Positions 36,573 to 49,037 of a stretch of 64,000 nt of DNA are shown here, piece by piece. Both the position numbers and the translations under genes were made by a program. This stretch comes from Gossypium raimondii (Eukaryota > Streptophyta > Magnoliopsida > Malvales > Malvaceae). Position 1 is the stretch's first letter, and the number at the start of each line of letters is the position of its first letter. Where the stretch lies: NCBI RefSeq assembly GCF_025698545.1, contig NC_068572.1:3658001-3722000 (forward strand), read 5' to 3'. Under the pieces are notes generated by a model, which was not told where the DNA came from, did no database searches, and saw only the letters and a list, made by a program, of their open reading frames with translations.

Positions 36573-36938
36573 TAATAATAATGAAGTTTTAAATATCATA
36601 CATTAAATTATAATTAAAATTTAAAACTAAAAACTCAATAAATATCACAAAATAATATAATTGCATACAACAAGTAAAGATAATAATATTAAAAAAACTC
36701 TTATAAAAATAGTTTTGATACTATTTAAATTTAAATAAAATTTCTCGTAAAATTTATACATATAATAATATGTTCAAAATATTACAAATATATTATATTT
36801 CAAATAATTTATATAAATAGTAAATCCGTTAAATAACTTTTCTAACCCAAAATAAATAAAGCATTTTAGCGTCAGAAATAATTAACATTAAATCCGAATT
36901 ATTAGTTTAAGTGGGTCAATTAATGTTCTGTCTATTAA
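36573..36938. other. Spacer, no gene seen
   Basis: Very AT-rich. Ends with TTCTGTCTATTAA (36926-36938), the left copy of the duplication made by the SINE next to it. Confidence 0.5.
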
Positions 36939-37060
36939 TTCTTTTTTTTAATTACAATACAAGGCAAAGTTCGAATAATCAATACGATTAGCGCGACTTG
37001 AACCCAGGTTACTTCTGGGGCGGTGAACTCCCTTAACTATCAGGTCAGCACATGGAGTTT
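36939..37060 (-). mobile_element. tRNA-derived SINE with 13-bp target duplication
   Basis: On the minus strand it starts AAACTCCATGTGCTGACCTG, has an A-box-like TAGTTAAGGGAG and a B-box-like GGGTTCAAGTCGCGC. It ends in a short A-run (AATTAAAAAAAAG). TTCTGTCTATTAA occurs exactly at 36926-36938 and 37061-37073. Internal pol III boxes, an A tail and a long exact target duplication are the defining marks of a SINE moved by L1-type machinery. Confidence 0.8.
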
Positions 37061-37073
37061 TTCTGTCTATTAA

Positions 37074-37639
37074 CTTTACTTTTGATTCTATTAATAGTTA
37101 GCATTACGACTTTACAATGTATTATTTCTCCATTTAATGAATTCAAATTATTTACGTTAAAAAAACAATAATTAAATAAAAATTTGAAATTTCTCAAATT
37201 TCATCCTCTTTTTCATCTCAACTACAATTTCAAAATTCTTCATCAACTTGATTTTTTTAGTTTTTCTTTTTTAATTTTTCAACCAAATCAAAGACCTGAA
37301 AATATACTATGTTTTTGGTTTTCGCACAGTGAAATTTGACTGGGAAATGAAAGAAAAAGAGAAGAATGAATATTGTGCAGTTGATGGTACCCCAGCAATT
37401 CGATGCAGTCCATAGCAATAGAGGCAACGGTGGTAACCGCCAACGGCATGGCTCGCAAAAAAACCCAAATTCAACGAGATTCGATGTCTTAGGGTCAGAA
37501 TTTTTTGAAAAAAATGAGTTAGGGTGTGTTGGATTGGGTGGAATTAAAAAAAAATCAAATCAGGTTGAGGTCAAGTTTGAAGTAAATTTAACCTGCCCAC
37601 TCCAAGATATTTGCTTCAAAATAAAAAGTAAAACAAATA
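37074..37639. other. Spacer; one open frame not supported as a gene
   Basis: A 145-codon frame begins at 37366 (Asn/Gly-rich start), but its end is made of SINE and LTR sequence, so it is probably chance. No family recognised. Confidence 0.45.
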
Positions 37640-37765
37640 AATGTTTAAAATTACCCATAGTTCTTTCCCAACCCATAAATAGGAGAATAATGCATTTCAG
37701 CGCACTTGAATCCACGTCCTCCTGTATTAACAATGCTCATGTCAATCGAGCTAATACTCAATCAG
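37640..37765 (-). mobile_element. tRNA-derived SINE-like copy (family 1)
   Basis: Reverse complement has GATTGAGTATTAGCTCGATTG, GACATGAGCATTGTTAATAC, GGATTCAAGTGCGCTG and TTCTCCTATTTATGGGTTGG. This is the best-preserved 5' half of the family in the window, including the A-box-like TTAGCTCGATTG. It ends about 20 bp before the big LTR element. Confidence 0.6.
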
Positions 37766-37783
37766 CCAAATGTGGAAGATCTT

Positions 37784-40224
37784 TGTTGACACCATTTTTT
37801 TGAATGGAAAATGGGGTCGACTTGGGTTTTAAAAAACGAAAACGAAAGTGGGAGTCGCCACCAATCTTTTTTTATGATGTGTGATTGGATCACCTCGAAA
37901 AGTGGTTATTTTTAATAAACGGTTTGACTTTATTAAAACAACGATTTTGGTCCACGAAATTTAAAACAAAGTTCGAGTCGATTACGCACGAGGAAGGATT
38001 AGCACCTCGTAACGCCCAAAATTGGTACCTAGTCGATTAGTTAATGTCTTGATGTCGAAAATCTGAAAACTTTAAAGAGATTTAAAATGCGATCCTTGTA
38101 TTAAAATGTTGAAAATTTTCGGGAAAAATGAGCATATTTCACGTTATTCGAGAAAGAGAATCATATCCAGTACATTAGGACACATTGTCTCGAATTCTCG
38201 ATACGTAAAAAATACTTATTTAAAAGATATTTTAGCCATCTCGGGTTTAAAAATAAGATCACGACCAGTAAGTTAGGACGCGGTTTTTTTAAAATCCCGA
38301 GATCGTTTGCAATTTGAGTTCGAAAAATTCGTGCATTTAGATTTATCGTGAAAATCGAAACCCAGTAAGTTAAGGTACGATTTTCTCGAATCTAAACACG
38401 AAATGCCATTTTTAAAACAAATATTGTTATATCGAGTAAAATAAAACACGAAATCGTAGTAAAAATGCCAAAGCAAATTACATTTTGTTATGCATGGCAA
38501 AATCATAATGAATACGAAAGTATAAAAAATGATATGAACAACGATAATGACATAAAATAGATAAAAGTTAACCTTACAACCTACAAACAATAAAATATAA
38601 AACGAATAAAAATTAAAACATTCATTCAAAATAATAATGGAAATGAAATAAATAAAAAGTAAATACAAAATAAAACAATAGTAATGAATAAAAATATAAT
38701 ATATATATATGTATGTTAGAATTATAAAGTATAAAATATACGTATGTATATATAAGAATATGTAAGCATGTATATATACATAGATTATAAAATATAGATA
38801 TGTATATAAAATGAGTATTTGTATTAAATAAGTTGAATATATATATATATATGTATGTATACATATATAAACAATTATATAATAATAATATAATAAAACA
38901 TATATATCTAGAATTTACATAGGTAAATATAAATAAAAACTATAATAATAACTATAATAATAGTAAAGATAATAATAGTAATAATAGATATAATAAAAAC
39001 TAAATAATAAAATTGCTAAAATATAGACTAAATCAAAATAAAAGTGAAAATATTGGGCGAAATCGAAATAAAAAAACAAAAAAAGGATTAGATTGTGTCA
39101 CGCGCCGAAAGAGGGGGGACCAAAATGGTAAATACCCCAAAGACCCAAAACGCTGCGCTTCGGTGGGGATTAAAATGAACCAAAATAAAATTTTGTGGCC
39201 AAATTGCAAATATGCAAAAACTTCCGTGAAAAAGCCACAAAATCAAAGGGACCAATTGCGCAAATAAACCCATAAATGAAAACGCGCGGTTCCCTCCCTT
39301 GGGTCGAGTCACCGCGCGGGTCAGAGAAGGCTGAAACGACGCCATTTTGTATTGCTATTTAAACAGAAAGTTTTTACAAAAATTCATTTTTTACAGTTAA
39401 AATAAAAAAACTCAAAATCATTCTCTTTTCTCTCTGTTTCTCAAAAAATGATTCCCTTTCTCCCCATTTTGAATCCGGCCATGGCGCCGGTGAACTCGCG
39501 CGACGGCTTCACCGTTGCCTCGCCGAGGCTTTGCCGTGCTGAAAAAAATAAAAGAGGTCATCCCCCTTTGAGCCCGTTTTTGCTTTTGCGCGGCCAAAAC
39601 GAAACCCCAAAGGGTTTCTACGGCCTTGTCGCATGGCGGGAACACCGACGGTGGCGCGACGCAGGTAAAAGATACCTCCTTTTGATTTTTTTAAAAGAAG
39701 AGAAATCGAAATAAAAAAAATGTGAAAAGTAAAAGAAAACAGAAAAAAAAAGAAAAGCAAAATCACCTTCAAAATTTTTTCTTTTGATTTCTGAAAGTCT
39801 GTAAAATAAGGGAAGCCAAACCCCTTACACTGATAATCTTCGACTTTTTATATCCCGAAAATTACATGTTTTTCTATTATTTTTCTATTTTTTGTTGTTG
39901 TTGTTTGGTTGCTTTTTTTGTTTTCTTCCTTGCAAGTGACGGCGTAAGTGGATGGGTCGACATGACCGTGGCGGTGGTGGCGTGGTGTTGGTGGCGACGT
40001 GACGTGGCGGCAACAGAGCTAGGGGGTAGAGGGCTGAGGCGCTAGAGTTTTTTTTCTGAAACCCTAGCTTGACTTTTGGGGAATTGGGCCTTGGGTTTGG
40101 GTTAGGCTAGTTGGGCTTATTTTTGGGTTTGTTATTGGGCTATTCGGGTTTAGGTAGGTTATTGGGCTAAGGTTTGCTGGGTTAGTATTTGTTTAGGTTT
40201 TTTTGGGCAAAATTGGGTTGTACA
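37784..40224 (-). repeat. LTR A (3' LTR of the minus-strand element)
   Basis: 2,441 bp from TGTTGACACC to TTGTACA on the plus strand; read on the minus strand it starts TGTACAACCC and ends GGTGTCAACA. It directly follows the polypurine tract in the element's own direction. Open frames inside (for example 39013-39267) recur in LTR C with only a few changed codons, showing high identity between the two. Confidence 0.85.
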
Positions 40225-40237
40225 GCTGCCCCTCTTT
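40225..40237 (-). other. Polypurine tract
   Basis: Minus strand AAAGAGGGGCAGC ends exactly where LTR A begins (TGTACAACCC). This is the plus-strand primer position in an LTR retroelement and fixes the element's direction. Confidence 0.8.
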
Positions 40238-40689
40238 GCTCGTTTTTGTGTAACGAGAACAGACCAAAGACTAAAAAAGACCAATTTTACCCGGTCTCGC
40301 TGAGTCCTAACTTCTCTTGACGCTTCTCTTCAAGTAGCTTCACTCCAGTCCATTGTGCATCATTGCTTCGATCCATTCCGCTGCAACTTCAAAAAGACAA
40401 GACTTGTAGCTTCAATCCACTCGCTTTGATCTGCTCAACTATCGTTTAGGGATACAGAATCTACAATCTTTGATCTATTCCACTACTGCTTAGGGTGATA
40501 GGACTAATCGTTTAAATCTGCTTCTCCACTGTATTGGGAAGATAAGATTCACCATCTTCGATCTACTCCACTACTGCTTAGGGTGACAGAATCTGCAATC
40601 TTCAACCTACTCCACTACTGCTTAGGGTGATAGGACTAATGGCTTAAATCTGCTTCTCCACTGTATTGAGAAGATAAGATTCACCATCT

Positions 40690-41295
40690 TCGATCTACTC
40701 CGCTGCCAAATACAGGAAGACAAGATCTGTTATCTTCGATCTCCTCCACTGCCAAATATAGGAAGACAAGATCTGCTATCTTCGATCTCCTCCGCTGCCA
40801 AATACAAGAAGACAAGATCTGCTATCTTCGATCTCCTCTGCTGCCAAATACAGGAAGACAAGATCTGCTATCTTTGATCTCCTCCGCTGCCAAATACAGG
40901 AAGACAAGATCTGCTATCTTCTATCTCCTCCGCTGCCAAATACAAGAAGACAAGATCTGCTATCTTCGATCTCCTCCGCTGCCAAATACAGGAAGACAAG
41001 ATCTGCTATCTTCGATCTACTCTGCTGCCAAATACAGCAAGACAAGATTCTGCTATCTTCGATCTACTCTGCTGCCAAATACAGGAAGACAAGATCTGCT
41101 ATCTTCGATCTCTTCTGCTGCCAAATACAGGAATACAAGATCTGCTATCTTCGATCTCTTCTGCTGCCAAATACAAGAAGACAAGATCTGCTATCTTCGA
41201 TCTACTCCACTGCCAAATATAGGAAGACAAGATCTGCTATCTTCGATCTCCTCCACTGCCAAACACAGGAAGACAATACCTGCTATCTTTATTGA
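40690..41295. repeat. 13-copy tandem array of a 46-bp unit
   Basis: The phrase CTGCCAAATACAGGAAGACA recurs at 40703 and then every 46 bp (once 47) up to 41256, thirteen times, with AAGATCTGCTATCTTCGATCT between. A looser, longer repeat (TGCTTAGGGTGATAGGACTAA) precedes it at 40440-40690. It lies between the gag side and the polypurine tract. A 159-codon frame over it is only the repeat translated. Confidence 0.95.
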
Positions 41296-43229
41296 TCTGT
41301 TCTCTGGGGAACATGACCTGTATGTTCTATTTTATGAACCTAATTGTGCCTAGTGATTAGGATGACATGATCGGAACGAATCAAATGCTCCTAACTAGAT
41401 GTGTATGAATGAATGCAAAATGTCATGAAAATGATTCCCTAATGCTTAAGTTATCATCACGCAAAAGCTTATCAAGGTTTTATCACTGATGTACTACAAC
41501 ACCTTCTTGCTCGGCTGGCATATCCAAAGAAACACTTAATCTGATTGCCCCCCACTGTGAACATCAAAGTTCAATCCATTGGGACGTAAGAATGTACCAT
41601 CATTCTCCCACTATAACCCAAGGGTAGAAAGATATGACTTTTCTCAATCTTCTTCTATCACAATTCAAGGATATAGAATGTGAAACTCTTTGGTCTCCTA
41701 CACAATTCCCAAGGTGTCATACCAAATGTTTATGCACAATTGCAAAAAATTTTTCTCCGAAAAAAAACCTCTTCTTATCACTCGGCGATCCTTGCTTGTT
41801 TGTTAATTAAAGCTTTGTCACCAACACGACATCTTGTCATTTTGTTCAATCAATGTTTGGACAACAAAATCTGAAAAGACAGTCTTTAACTTAGACTCAT
41901 CCTTCTTAGATATTTCACCTTTTAAACTTGGTGTTTTCTAAACAATAGTCCTATTTTAGGTTCCTATATTATTTAGAAACTTCTAGAGTAATATGCAAAA
42001 CTTCTATTGCGAAAGTATTATTAGTCCATTAATCATTATTCTAATGCAACATGCTTGCAAAATATCATAACGATAGATAAAATAGAATTGATTTGAGAGC
42101 ATAGCTCGAAATGAATAAATTATCAAGGATAGCAAGAATAAAAAAATGAATTAATTGGAACATGTATCTTGGAAAAGAAAGAAGTATTCCAAGAATAACA
42201 AATTCAATAGTATGAGGACTAGATGCCCCAGATATCGCAGCTTGAACTTCTCTGTACAAACTTTCTGAAAGACCATTTTGAGTTTGACATGTGTTTAGGA
42301 GATCTTCAGGACTTTGTCGATGCTCCAAGATGTCGCCTACCTTTTCTTGTTGATTTAGGTATGTCAAGATCATCATACGACCCGATCTGATCAAAATTTG
42401 AGCTGCTCTGATCACTACCATGCCCCTAATTTGATTCAAAATTTAAGTCGCTCTGATCACTTCGTGCCCCATTTTGTTCCAAAATTTGAGCCGTCCTTTT
42501 TGAGTTTTCAACTCAAATCCCCTTTGGTCTCAAGGCGCCCTTTGTGGGTTTTCACCTTGGCCTCTCCTTTTTCCTTTTCTTTTTCTCTTCTTCTTCTTCT
42601 TCTTCTCTTTTTTTCATTCTTTTTTTTGTTTTTATTCTTTTTTTATTTTTTTCTATTTTTTTCTGTTTTTTTAGCTTGCATCTTTTGCTTTTGGCGCATT
42701 GATCATGATGGATAACTTTGAACATTCCTCCTTGATTGAGATTGGATCCAAAAAACTCATAGAGAAAGAATTCTTCAATAGGTGGATCCAAAAAACTCAG
42801 AGAGAAAGAATCTCGTCTTCAATAGGCAAAACCGCGATAAGCACAGGAGAACGACATTGCCCCAGTAGAGTTTTTTTTTTAGTCTGAACTCATGAGATCA
42901 GGCAAGTCCAGGTCATGCCTTTCGACCAGAATCAATGTTATTCTAAAGTCTTCCACATAAGATCTTTCACTTTCATCTTGTATGTGAAAAACTTTCCTTT
43001 GTACCAGATTTCTTTCATAGAGCCTTTTTGGGACGCAACTACGACAGAGAACTTTGGATCTTCCTCTTTAATCAGGATAAAATCTAACAACATCTTGAAA
43101 GGATGGAAACTCAACTTCAAATGGGCAAAGCTATGCTAACTCAACGAGAGAGGCATTCCCCCGGCAAATAATTGCATCGTTCGTACTGTAAATTTCTGAC
43201 AACGTGCTGTTGTGCAGGTTTTATTATAA
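41296..43229 (-). other. Non-coding or decayed internal part of the retroelement
   Basis: No reverse transcriptase (YxDD), RNase H or integrase motif could be read in any frame. Short frames (such as 42439-42065 and 43120-42938 minus) have no recognised domain. A C/T-rich tract lies at about 42560-42680. This stretch takes the place where pol should be. Confidence 0.5.
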
Positions 43230-43514
43230 GAATCGAGGCATACCCTGGTACGATCATACGAAGACATCTTTGAACTCTAGAGGTAACTCAACGAGGTATT
43301 GCTTCGTCTCTGTGGTTAGGTCAATTCTAGTCTTCACCAAACTCATAATTTCTAATGATTCCTTGAGAGGTAGGATCTGTTTATCCTCTTGTTCTACCAT
43401 CTTCAACAAGTCCAAAGATAGGCTATAATCTATGTCATCTTCGAAGTCGTGAGATCCCTCTAAACACATGTCTCGCTCAAAAGGAGATTCTGAGTCTGTA
43501 GCAGTGTCATTCAT
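43230..43514 (-). pseudogene. Ty3/gypsy pol remnant just upstream of RT
   Basis: Frame from 43514 down reads DMCLEGSHDFEDD, LLKMVEQEDKQILP and LVELPLEFKDVFV, then TGA where relatives have Trp, then SYQGMP. In intact elements these blocks link protease and reverse transcriptase. The RT domain that should follow is gone. Confidence 0.65.
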
Positions 43515-43923
43515 GTCGTTGATATTCAGGGCCTATTGTAGGTGCAAGAGAATATACAAAGAATGTATGAATTTAAGAATAATTATCTGTACAATATGAT
43601 TATGAATGAATGAAAGGATGATTTGGATGAAAGAATAAAAATAATCATTCATAAGAAATGAAAGAATATTGGTTCAAAAGATCGCAAAGATGCATTCCAT
43701 TAAAATAATGAGCCTATTTCACAAAAGACTTCTTGTTGCCTCTAGGCTAAAAGCAACAAGCGTGTTTTGAATATTACTCTAAGTAGGCTCTAAATACTAC
43801 AGGGATTTTCTTCCACAGTCCTATTGCTTAGAAATGTCCTAGCAGATATCTATCAAGGTCCATTCTTCAAATAACAGATGTGAACATTCCCCAACTTCTT
43901 CATGCATTGTAGTCACTCCATTA

Positions 43924-45453
43924 TCAATCATGATTGGGTAGCGGATCCCCTGCTACATTTGTTCCTGACGGGTCGCCAAATTTTACGATCCCCATCTTAA
44001 TAAACCTCTCAACTAACTTCTTGAACATAGTACAATTTTCAATCGAGTACCCCGTAATTCCCGCATGATGCTCGTATTGGGTATTAGTGTCGTACCATTT
44101 AGGATATGGAGGTTTTATGGGTTTTAGATAAGAGGGAGATACCATATGTGCGTCATATAAGTTCTGGTATAGCTCTCTATATGTCATTGGGATTGGTGTA
44201 AATTGGGGCCTTTCTTCATTTGACCTTGGATTGGATTCCTGCCTTAAAGAACCTTGATGGTTAGTGGTTACTACTCTTGCTTTCCCCATCATGGTTGGTT
44301 TAGGATAGCCATTGTTAAACACGCTTGCATTGTTTATCTCGTACTCTTTCTTCCTTGGAGCCGACCTTTGGGCGCTTTCTCCCGCTTCTATCTTGCCGCA
44401 TCTTATGTCGTTCTCTATCATTTCACCAGACATCACTATGTCTGAAAAGCTTTTAGTGGCACTGCCCAACATGTGATTGAGAAATGGAGCTTTCAAAGTA
44501 TTGATAAAAAGCATGGTTATCTATTTCTCTAAAAGTGGTGGTTGAACTTGCGTTGCCACTTCCCTCCATCTCTGGGCATACTGTCTGAAGCTCTCATCAG
44601 GTCTCTTTTCCATGTTTTGCAAGGTGATTCTATCAGGTGCTATATCCATCACATGGTTGTACTGCTTTATAAAGGCCTGCGCCAAATCTTTTCAAGAGTG
44701 GATTTCAGTTCGACTCAATTGATTGTACCATCTAGCCGCTGACCCGATCAAACTGTCCTGAAAGTAGTGAATCAACAGTTGATCATTGTTGATGTACCCG
44801 GTCATCCTTTGGCAAAACATAGTAATATGAGCTTCGGGACAACTGGTCCTACTATATTTCTCAAATTCAGGCATCTTAAACTTGTGAGGGAGTACTAAGT
44901 CTGGAACCAAGCTCAGATCTTTCGCATCAATTTCATGGTGACTATCGGCGCTTTCCAGGGTTTTGAATTTTTCCTCCAACCATTTACACCTATCTTCAAG
45001 TTGTTTCGGTAAATCTTCTCTTGCCTTTTCTGCTTCCGCCACATCGTTCAGATCAGGTACGACAAGGTTAGCCGGATTATCCCCTGGGTTAGAACCTGAG
45101 CCTATCTGAAAATTTATTAGTGCCGAGGTGTCAAACTGGCATTGAGCTCTAATGTGAACACGCGCTCCTTGTTGACACATATCCGATTGTGCCTGAGTGC
45201 TAGTTGGGGTAAAACCTAGAGGATAAACATGGTCCTCCTGATCAACTCCCGAATTGATGGCAGAGCCTTTTCCTTTATCAGCCAATAATTGGGTCAATTG
45301 GCTCATCATGGCTCTTTGGGATTCCAACACATCCAATTGTTCTTGCATCTTATCTTGCATTTCTTTCTGCATTTGTTCCAATCGTTCAATCCGTTGATCC
45401 ATTGCTTTTGTTTTCTTTCTTGTGCCGTAAGAATGTTCCAGGATAACTGTCAT
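43924..45453 (-). pseudogene. Ty3/gypsy gag pseudogene
   Basis: Structural protein of a retroelement particle. From 45453 downward: a Gln/Met-rich coiled-coil-like start (RIERLEQMQKEMQDKMQEQL), then the gag core with PEFEKYSRTSCPEAHITMFC, YFQDSLIGSAARWYNQLS, FIKQYNHVMDIAPDR, ESFRQYAQRWREVA and LNHMLGSATKSFSDIV. One frame runs through but is cut by TGA at 44692-44694 (relatives have Trp after IHS) and TAG at 44521-44523. Downstream residues to 43924 include PYPKWYDTNTQYEHHAGITGY. No CCHC zinc knuckle is visible. Two stops and the lost pol show it needs proteins from other elements, if it was mobile at all. Confidence 0.85.
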
Positions 45454-46525
45454 ATTTTAAATTATTAGGGTTATTTTATGAAGTTGATGTATGTATGTAA
45501 TGCGGATGTATGATATGAATGCAAAAAGAAAGAGAGGCATTGATTCTGAATTCAATTCCATTAGAACAACTTTTCTATAAGACAAATTTCTTTACATAAA
45601 ACAGATTACATATGCGGCTTTGCCCTTATATTCCAGGCGAATACATTGATCTCCTTCTTCATACGGATGCTATGATCAAATCTTGTTAATTTCTCAAAAT
45701 CTGTCTCTACTATCTCCTTCTTGTTTGATCCGAGCCACAACCCATTGCTCCCTCGCGATGCTCTTTAGTTTCGTGACTGCTTTCGAATGATCTTTGTCGG
45801 TTTGAATCCTCAAGTGACGAAGCATAGTCTTATATTCCTCCACGGACTTCTAGCCTTCTTTCGTTGTGTTTAATCGGTTCATATTTGGGCAGTCACATTA
45901 TATTCCACTTTATCAAGAAATTCATTTTCCATGACAAGCTTTTCTATTTAGCAATCAAATTTGAATCAACACTTCTTTTCTATAATAAAAATGCAATGCA
46001 TCCATAACCAAAACAAACAGGTTAGTACAAAGCAAAAGCAAACAAGAAAGAAACAAAAAGAGCACTTATTCGGGTAATTACTAGGGGTTTGGGCTCCTAA
46101 GGTCTTCTACATGTGGTTTGGTTCTAAAGTGAAGGTACCTGAACCAGCAGATTCTTCGATTCTCACCCATTATAGGCTCATGCGGACCGAGTTCGGTTCA
46201 GGGGGATACATTTCCCTATGGCCATGCGGAGATGAAAATCTCAGGAAGACATAGGTACGGATGTATCCCGGAAGCGATTCACTATCCCATGCGGAGGTGA
46301 AAACCTCACGAAGGCGTAGTTTCTCACTTCCACTTAAAAGGTGTGACCAACCGTCATGCAATGCAATGTGCAGAGATATAAAAATTTAGAATACAAAACA
46401 TGATGAAAACCATAACTCAAAACAAATTAAATGCAATAAGAGGATCGTAAATTTAAATCAGATTTTCAAATTTCGACAAAAAGACAAGAAATAATCAACT
46501 CGTGGCTTGACTCTCTTATTTAAAG
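45454..46525 (-). other. Leader between primer site and gag
   Basis: Untranslated leader of the element in its own direction (right to left). Contains a short duplicated block around 46195-46290 (CCATGCGGAGATGAAAATCTC and CCATGCGGAGGTGAAAACCTC). Confidence 0.5.
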
Positions 46526-46543
46526 TCCCCAGTGGAGTCGCCA
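46526..46543 (-). other. Primer binding site matching tRNA-Arg
   Basis: Minus strand TGGCGACTCCACTGGGGA begins three bases after the end of LTR B (GTCAACA). It is the complement of the 3' end of plant tRNA-Arg(ACG) including CCA, as I remember that tRNA. Ogre/Tat elements use tRNA-Arg, while most plant LTR elements use initiator Met. Confidence 0.75.
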
Positions 46544-46546
46544 AGC

Positions 46547-47554
46547 TGTTGACACCATTTTTTGATGAAAACGGGGTCGACTTGAATTTTGAAAAATGAA
46601 ACGGAAGTAGCCACCAATCGTTTTTTATGAGGTGTGATTGGATCACCTCGAAAAGTGGTTGTTTTTAATAAACGGTTTGATTTTATTAAAACAACAAGTT
46701 TGGTCCACGAAATTCAGAAGAACGGGTTCGGGAGTCGATTACGCACGTGGAAGGATTAGCACCCTCGATACGCCCAAAATTGATACCTAGTTGATTACTT
46801 AATGTCTTACTGTCAAAAAACTGAAAACTTTAAAGAAATTTAAAAATACGATCCTTGTAATAAAATGTTGAAAATTTTGGGAAAAGGGGCGCGTTCCACA
46901 TTAATCGAGAAAGAAAACATCGATCCAGAAGTTAGGACACAATGTCTCAATTCCGATATGCGAATGATGTTAAAATTTACTTATTTAAAAGATGTTTAAT
47001 TATCTCGAGTTTAGAAAATGGATCATGCCCAGAAGTTAGGACACAATCTTTTCTTAATTCCCGAGATTGTTTAAAACTTGAGTTTGAAAAGATTCGTATT
47101 TAGATTTATTATGAAAATCAAAACCAGTAAGTTAGGGTACGACCTTCTCGAATCTAAATACAAGATTTGGTTTTATTTAAAACCATATTAAATAAAATTA
47201 ACTTAACATAAAATGGTAGGAATAAATGCAATATTAACATGTATAACACAATGATAATGATAATACAAGTAAAACTAATATAAGCAATAATCAAAAGAAA
47301 TAAAATACATAAAATAACAAATCTAGTATATGAGATAATTAAAGCATTTCCTAAAAATAATAACAAATACATGAATAAATAAATAAATAAATATCAAATA
47401 GTATAACAATAACAATACAAATAGTAGGAAATAAAATGTTCATGTATATATATAAACATATTTAAGTTATAAATCATAAAATAAGTGAATGTATATATGT
47501 ATATAAAAGTTATGGAATACATAAAATATAAAGAGTAGAAGTATAAAGGATATG

Positions 47555-47592
<38 letters not shown>

Positions 47593-49027
47593 GCAAATAA
47601 AAGAGAATACATGTAAGAATGTATATAGGCATGTAAATACATACATATATAAACTATAGTATATATAAAAAAATAAACGTACATATGGGCACATATATAC
47701 ATATATATATAGAAGCAATTATATTAGTATAATAATAATAATAATAATAATAATAAACTTAAATAATAAAAGTGCTAAAATGCGGACTAAATTGAAATAA
47801 AAATAAAAATATTGGGCGAATTTAAAATAAAAAACGAAAAGGATTAAATTGTGACATTCGCCGAAAGAGGGGGGACCAAAATGGTAAATAGACCATAGCC
47901 CCAAAAGGCAGTGCTGCAGTGGACCAAAATGAAACCAAAATAAAACTCTGGGGCTAAATTAAAAATAAAAGAAAATAACGAAAAGGGGAAATTGCAACGC
48001 GCTTCAAAATCGGAAGGACCGCGCACGTAAATAACCCACCCGCACAAAAACACGCGGACCCTGGGTCGTGGGTCGGGTCGAAGCCGGTTAAAGGGCTAAA
48101 CGACTCTGTTTTGGCTATTGGTGCTGAAGCTCAAAACGACGCCGTTTCATGGGCCCTATTTAAGTCAAAATTTTTTAAAAATTTTCATTTTTCATCCATT
48201 CATTAAAAAAAATTCTCTAAACTCTCTCTAGCCCCCTCCTCGATCTTGGCTCGGCCAATGGCCACCGTGCCGGACTCCGATCGCCGGCGTCAAGGCCACA
48301 AGACGATGGCCGGCGAAGGCAAAAAAAAATTATTTTCTAGATCTCGACCTCCTGAGCCTGGATCTAGCCTCAAAACAACCGAAAATAAAAGGGAAAAGAC
48401 CATTATGCCTCTCTTCAATCGGTTCTGTCACCGGAGAAGGAGTCTCCGATGGCGAGAAGACGGAGCGACTCCCGGTGAGTTCCTTTTTCCCTTTTCTTTT
48501 TGTTTTCGTATATAAAATAGAAAAAAAATAAAAAATAGGAGTAAACAACCTAAGTAAATACCTAAACTGAAAATATATCTTCTTGAAAATGTTGTATTTT
48601 ATTTGCTGAATATTTGTGAAAAAGAGACCTTTTTACAGATGCAAAGATCAGTTTTTTAAAACCGATTCCCCCCTTTTTCGTTTCTTACAAATCGGCTTTA
48701 TAGCCAAAAGAAAAATAAAATTTTGGTATTGTCTCCTTCTGCTTCTGCTTGTGTTGCGTGTTTGCAGGGTGATGGACGAACGGCGCGATGTCAGAGGCAG
48801 GTGCGGATGGGACGTAGCGAACGGCGGTGGCAGAAGAGTGGGTACTGCAGAGGTGTACGACGCACATGGGGGAAACAAGGGTTCTGAAACCCTAGTTTTT
48901 CATTGGGTTTGGGCTGTATTAGGGCCTATGGTTTGTATTTGGGCTGGTCCAATTAATTTTGTAATGTAACTGGGCCATTTGGGCTGAAATTTGTTTTTTG
49001 GTAGGTTCGGTGAAATTGGGCTTCACA
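46547..49027 (-). repeat. LTR B (5' LTR, divergent from A and C)
   Basis: 2,481 bp, TGTTGACACC to GCTTCACA on the plus strand. Its first few hundred bases match LTR A well (GATTGGATCACCTCGAAAAG), but the middle and far part (about 48100-48900) hardly resemble A. So it is a relative, not a sister copy made in the same reverse-transcription cycle. Confidence 0.8.
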
Positions 49028-49037
49028 ACTTAGTCAG

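Noticed and set aside
37366-37803. 145-codon open frame with Asn/Gly-rich start
   Set aside because: The C-terminal part is SINE and LTR sequence, no domain is recognised, and no splice or leader context supports a gene.
38273-38864. Tyr/Ile/Phe-rich frames inside LTR A (and 50403-50984 in LTR C)
   Set aside because: They are translations of TA-rich LTR sequence in a frame shared by both copies; the composition is that of TATATA-type DNA, not a membrane protein.
40690-41295. Regular direct repeats that might suggest a CRISPR array
   Set aside because: Units follow each other without unique spacers, in a plant retroelement; it is a minisatellite.
40874-41353. 159-codon open frame on the plus strand
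   Set aside because: It is the 46-bp tandem array read through; the protein is the repeat translated in shifting frames.
42552-42791. Lys/Glu-rich minus frame
   Set aside because: Translation of a simple CTTCTT/TTTTTC tract in the retroelement interior.
48246-48969. Arg/Gly-rich frames in LTR B
   Set aside because: GC-rich part of an LTR; no counterpart in LTR A at the same place and no known domain.
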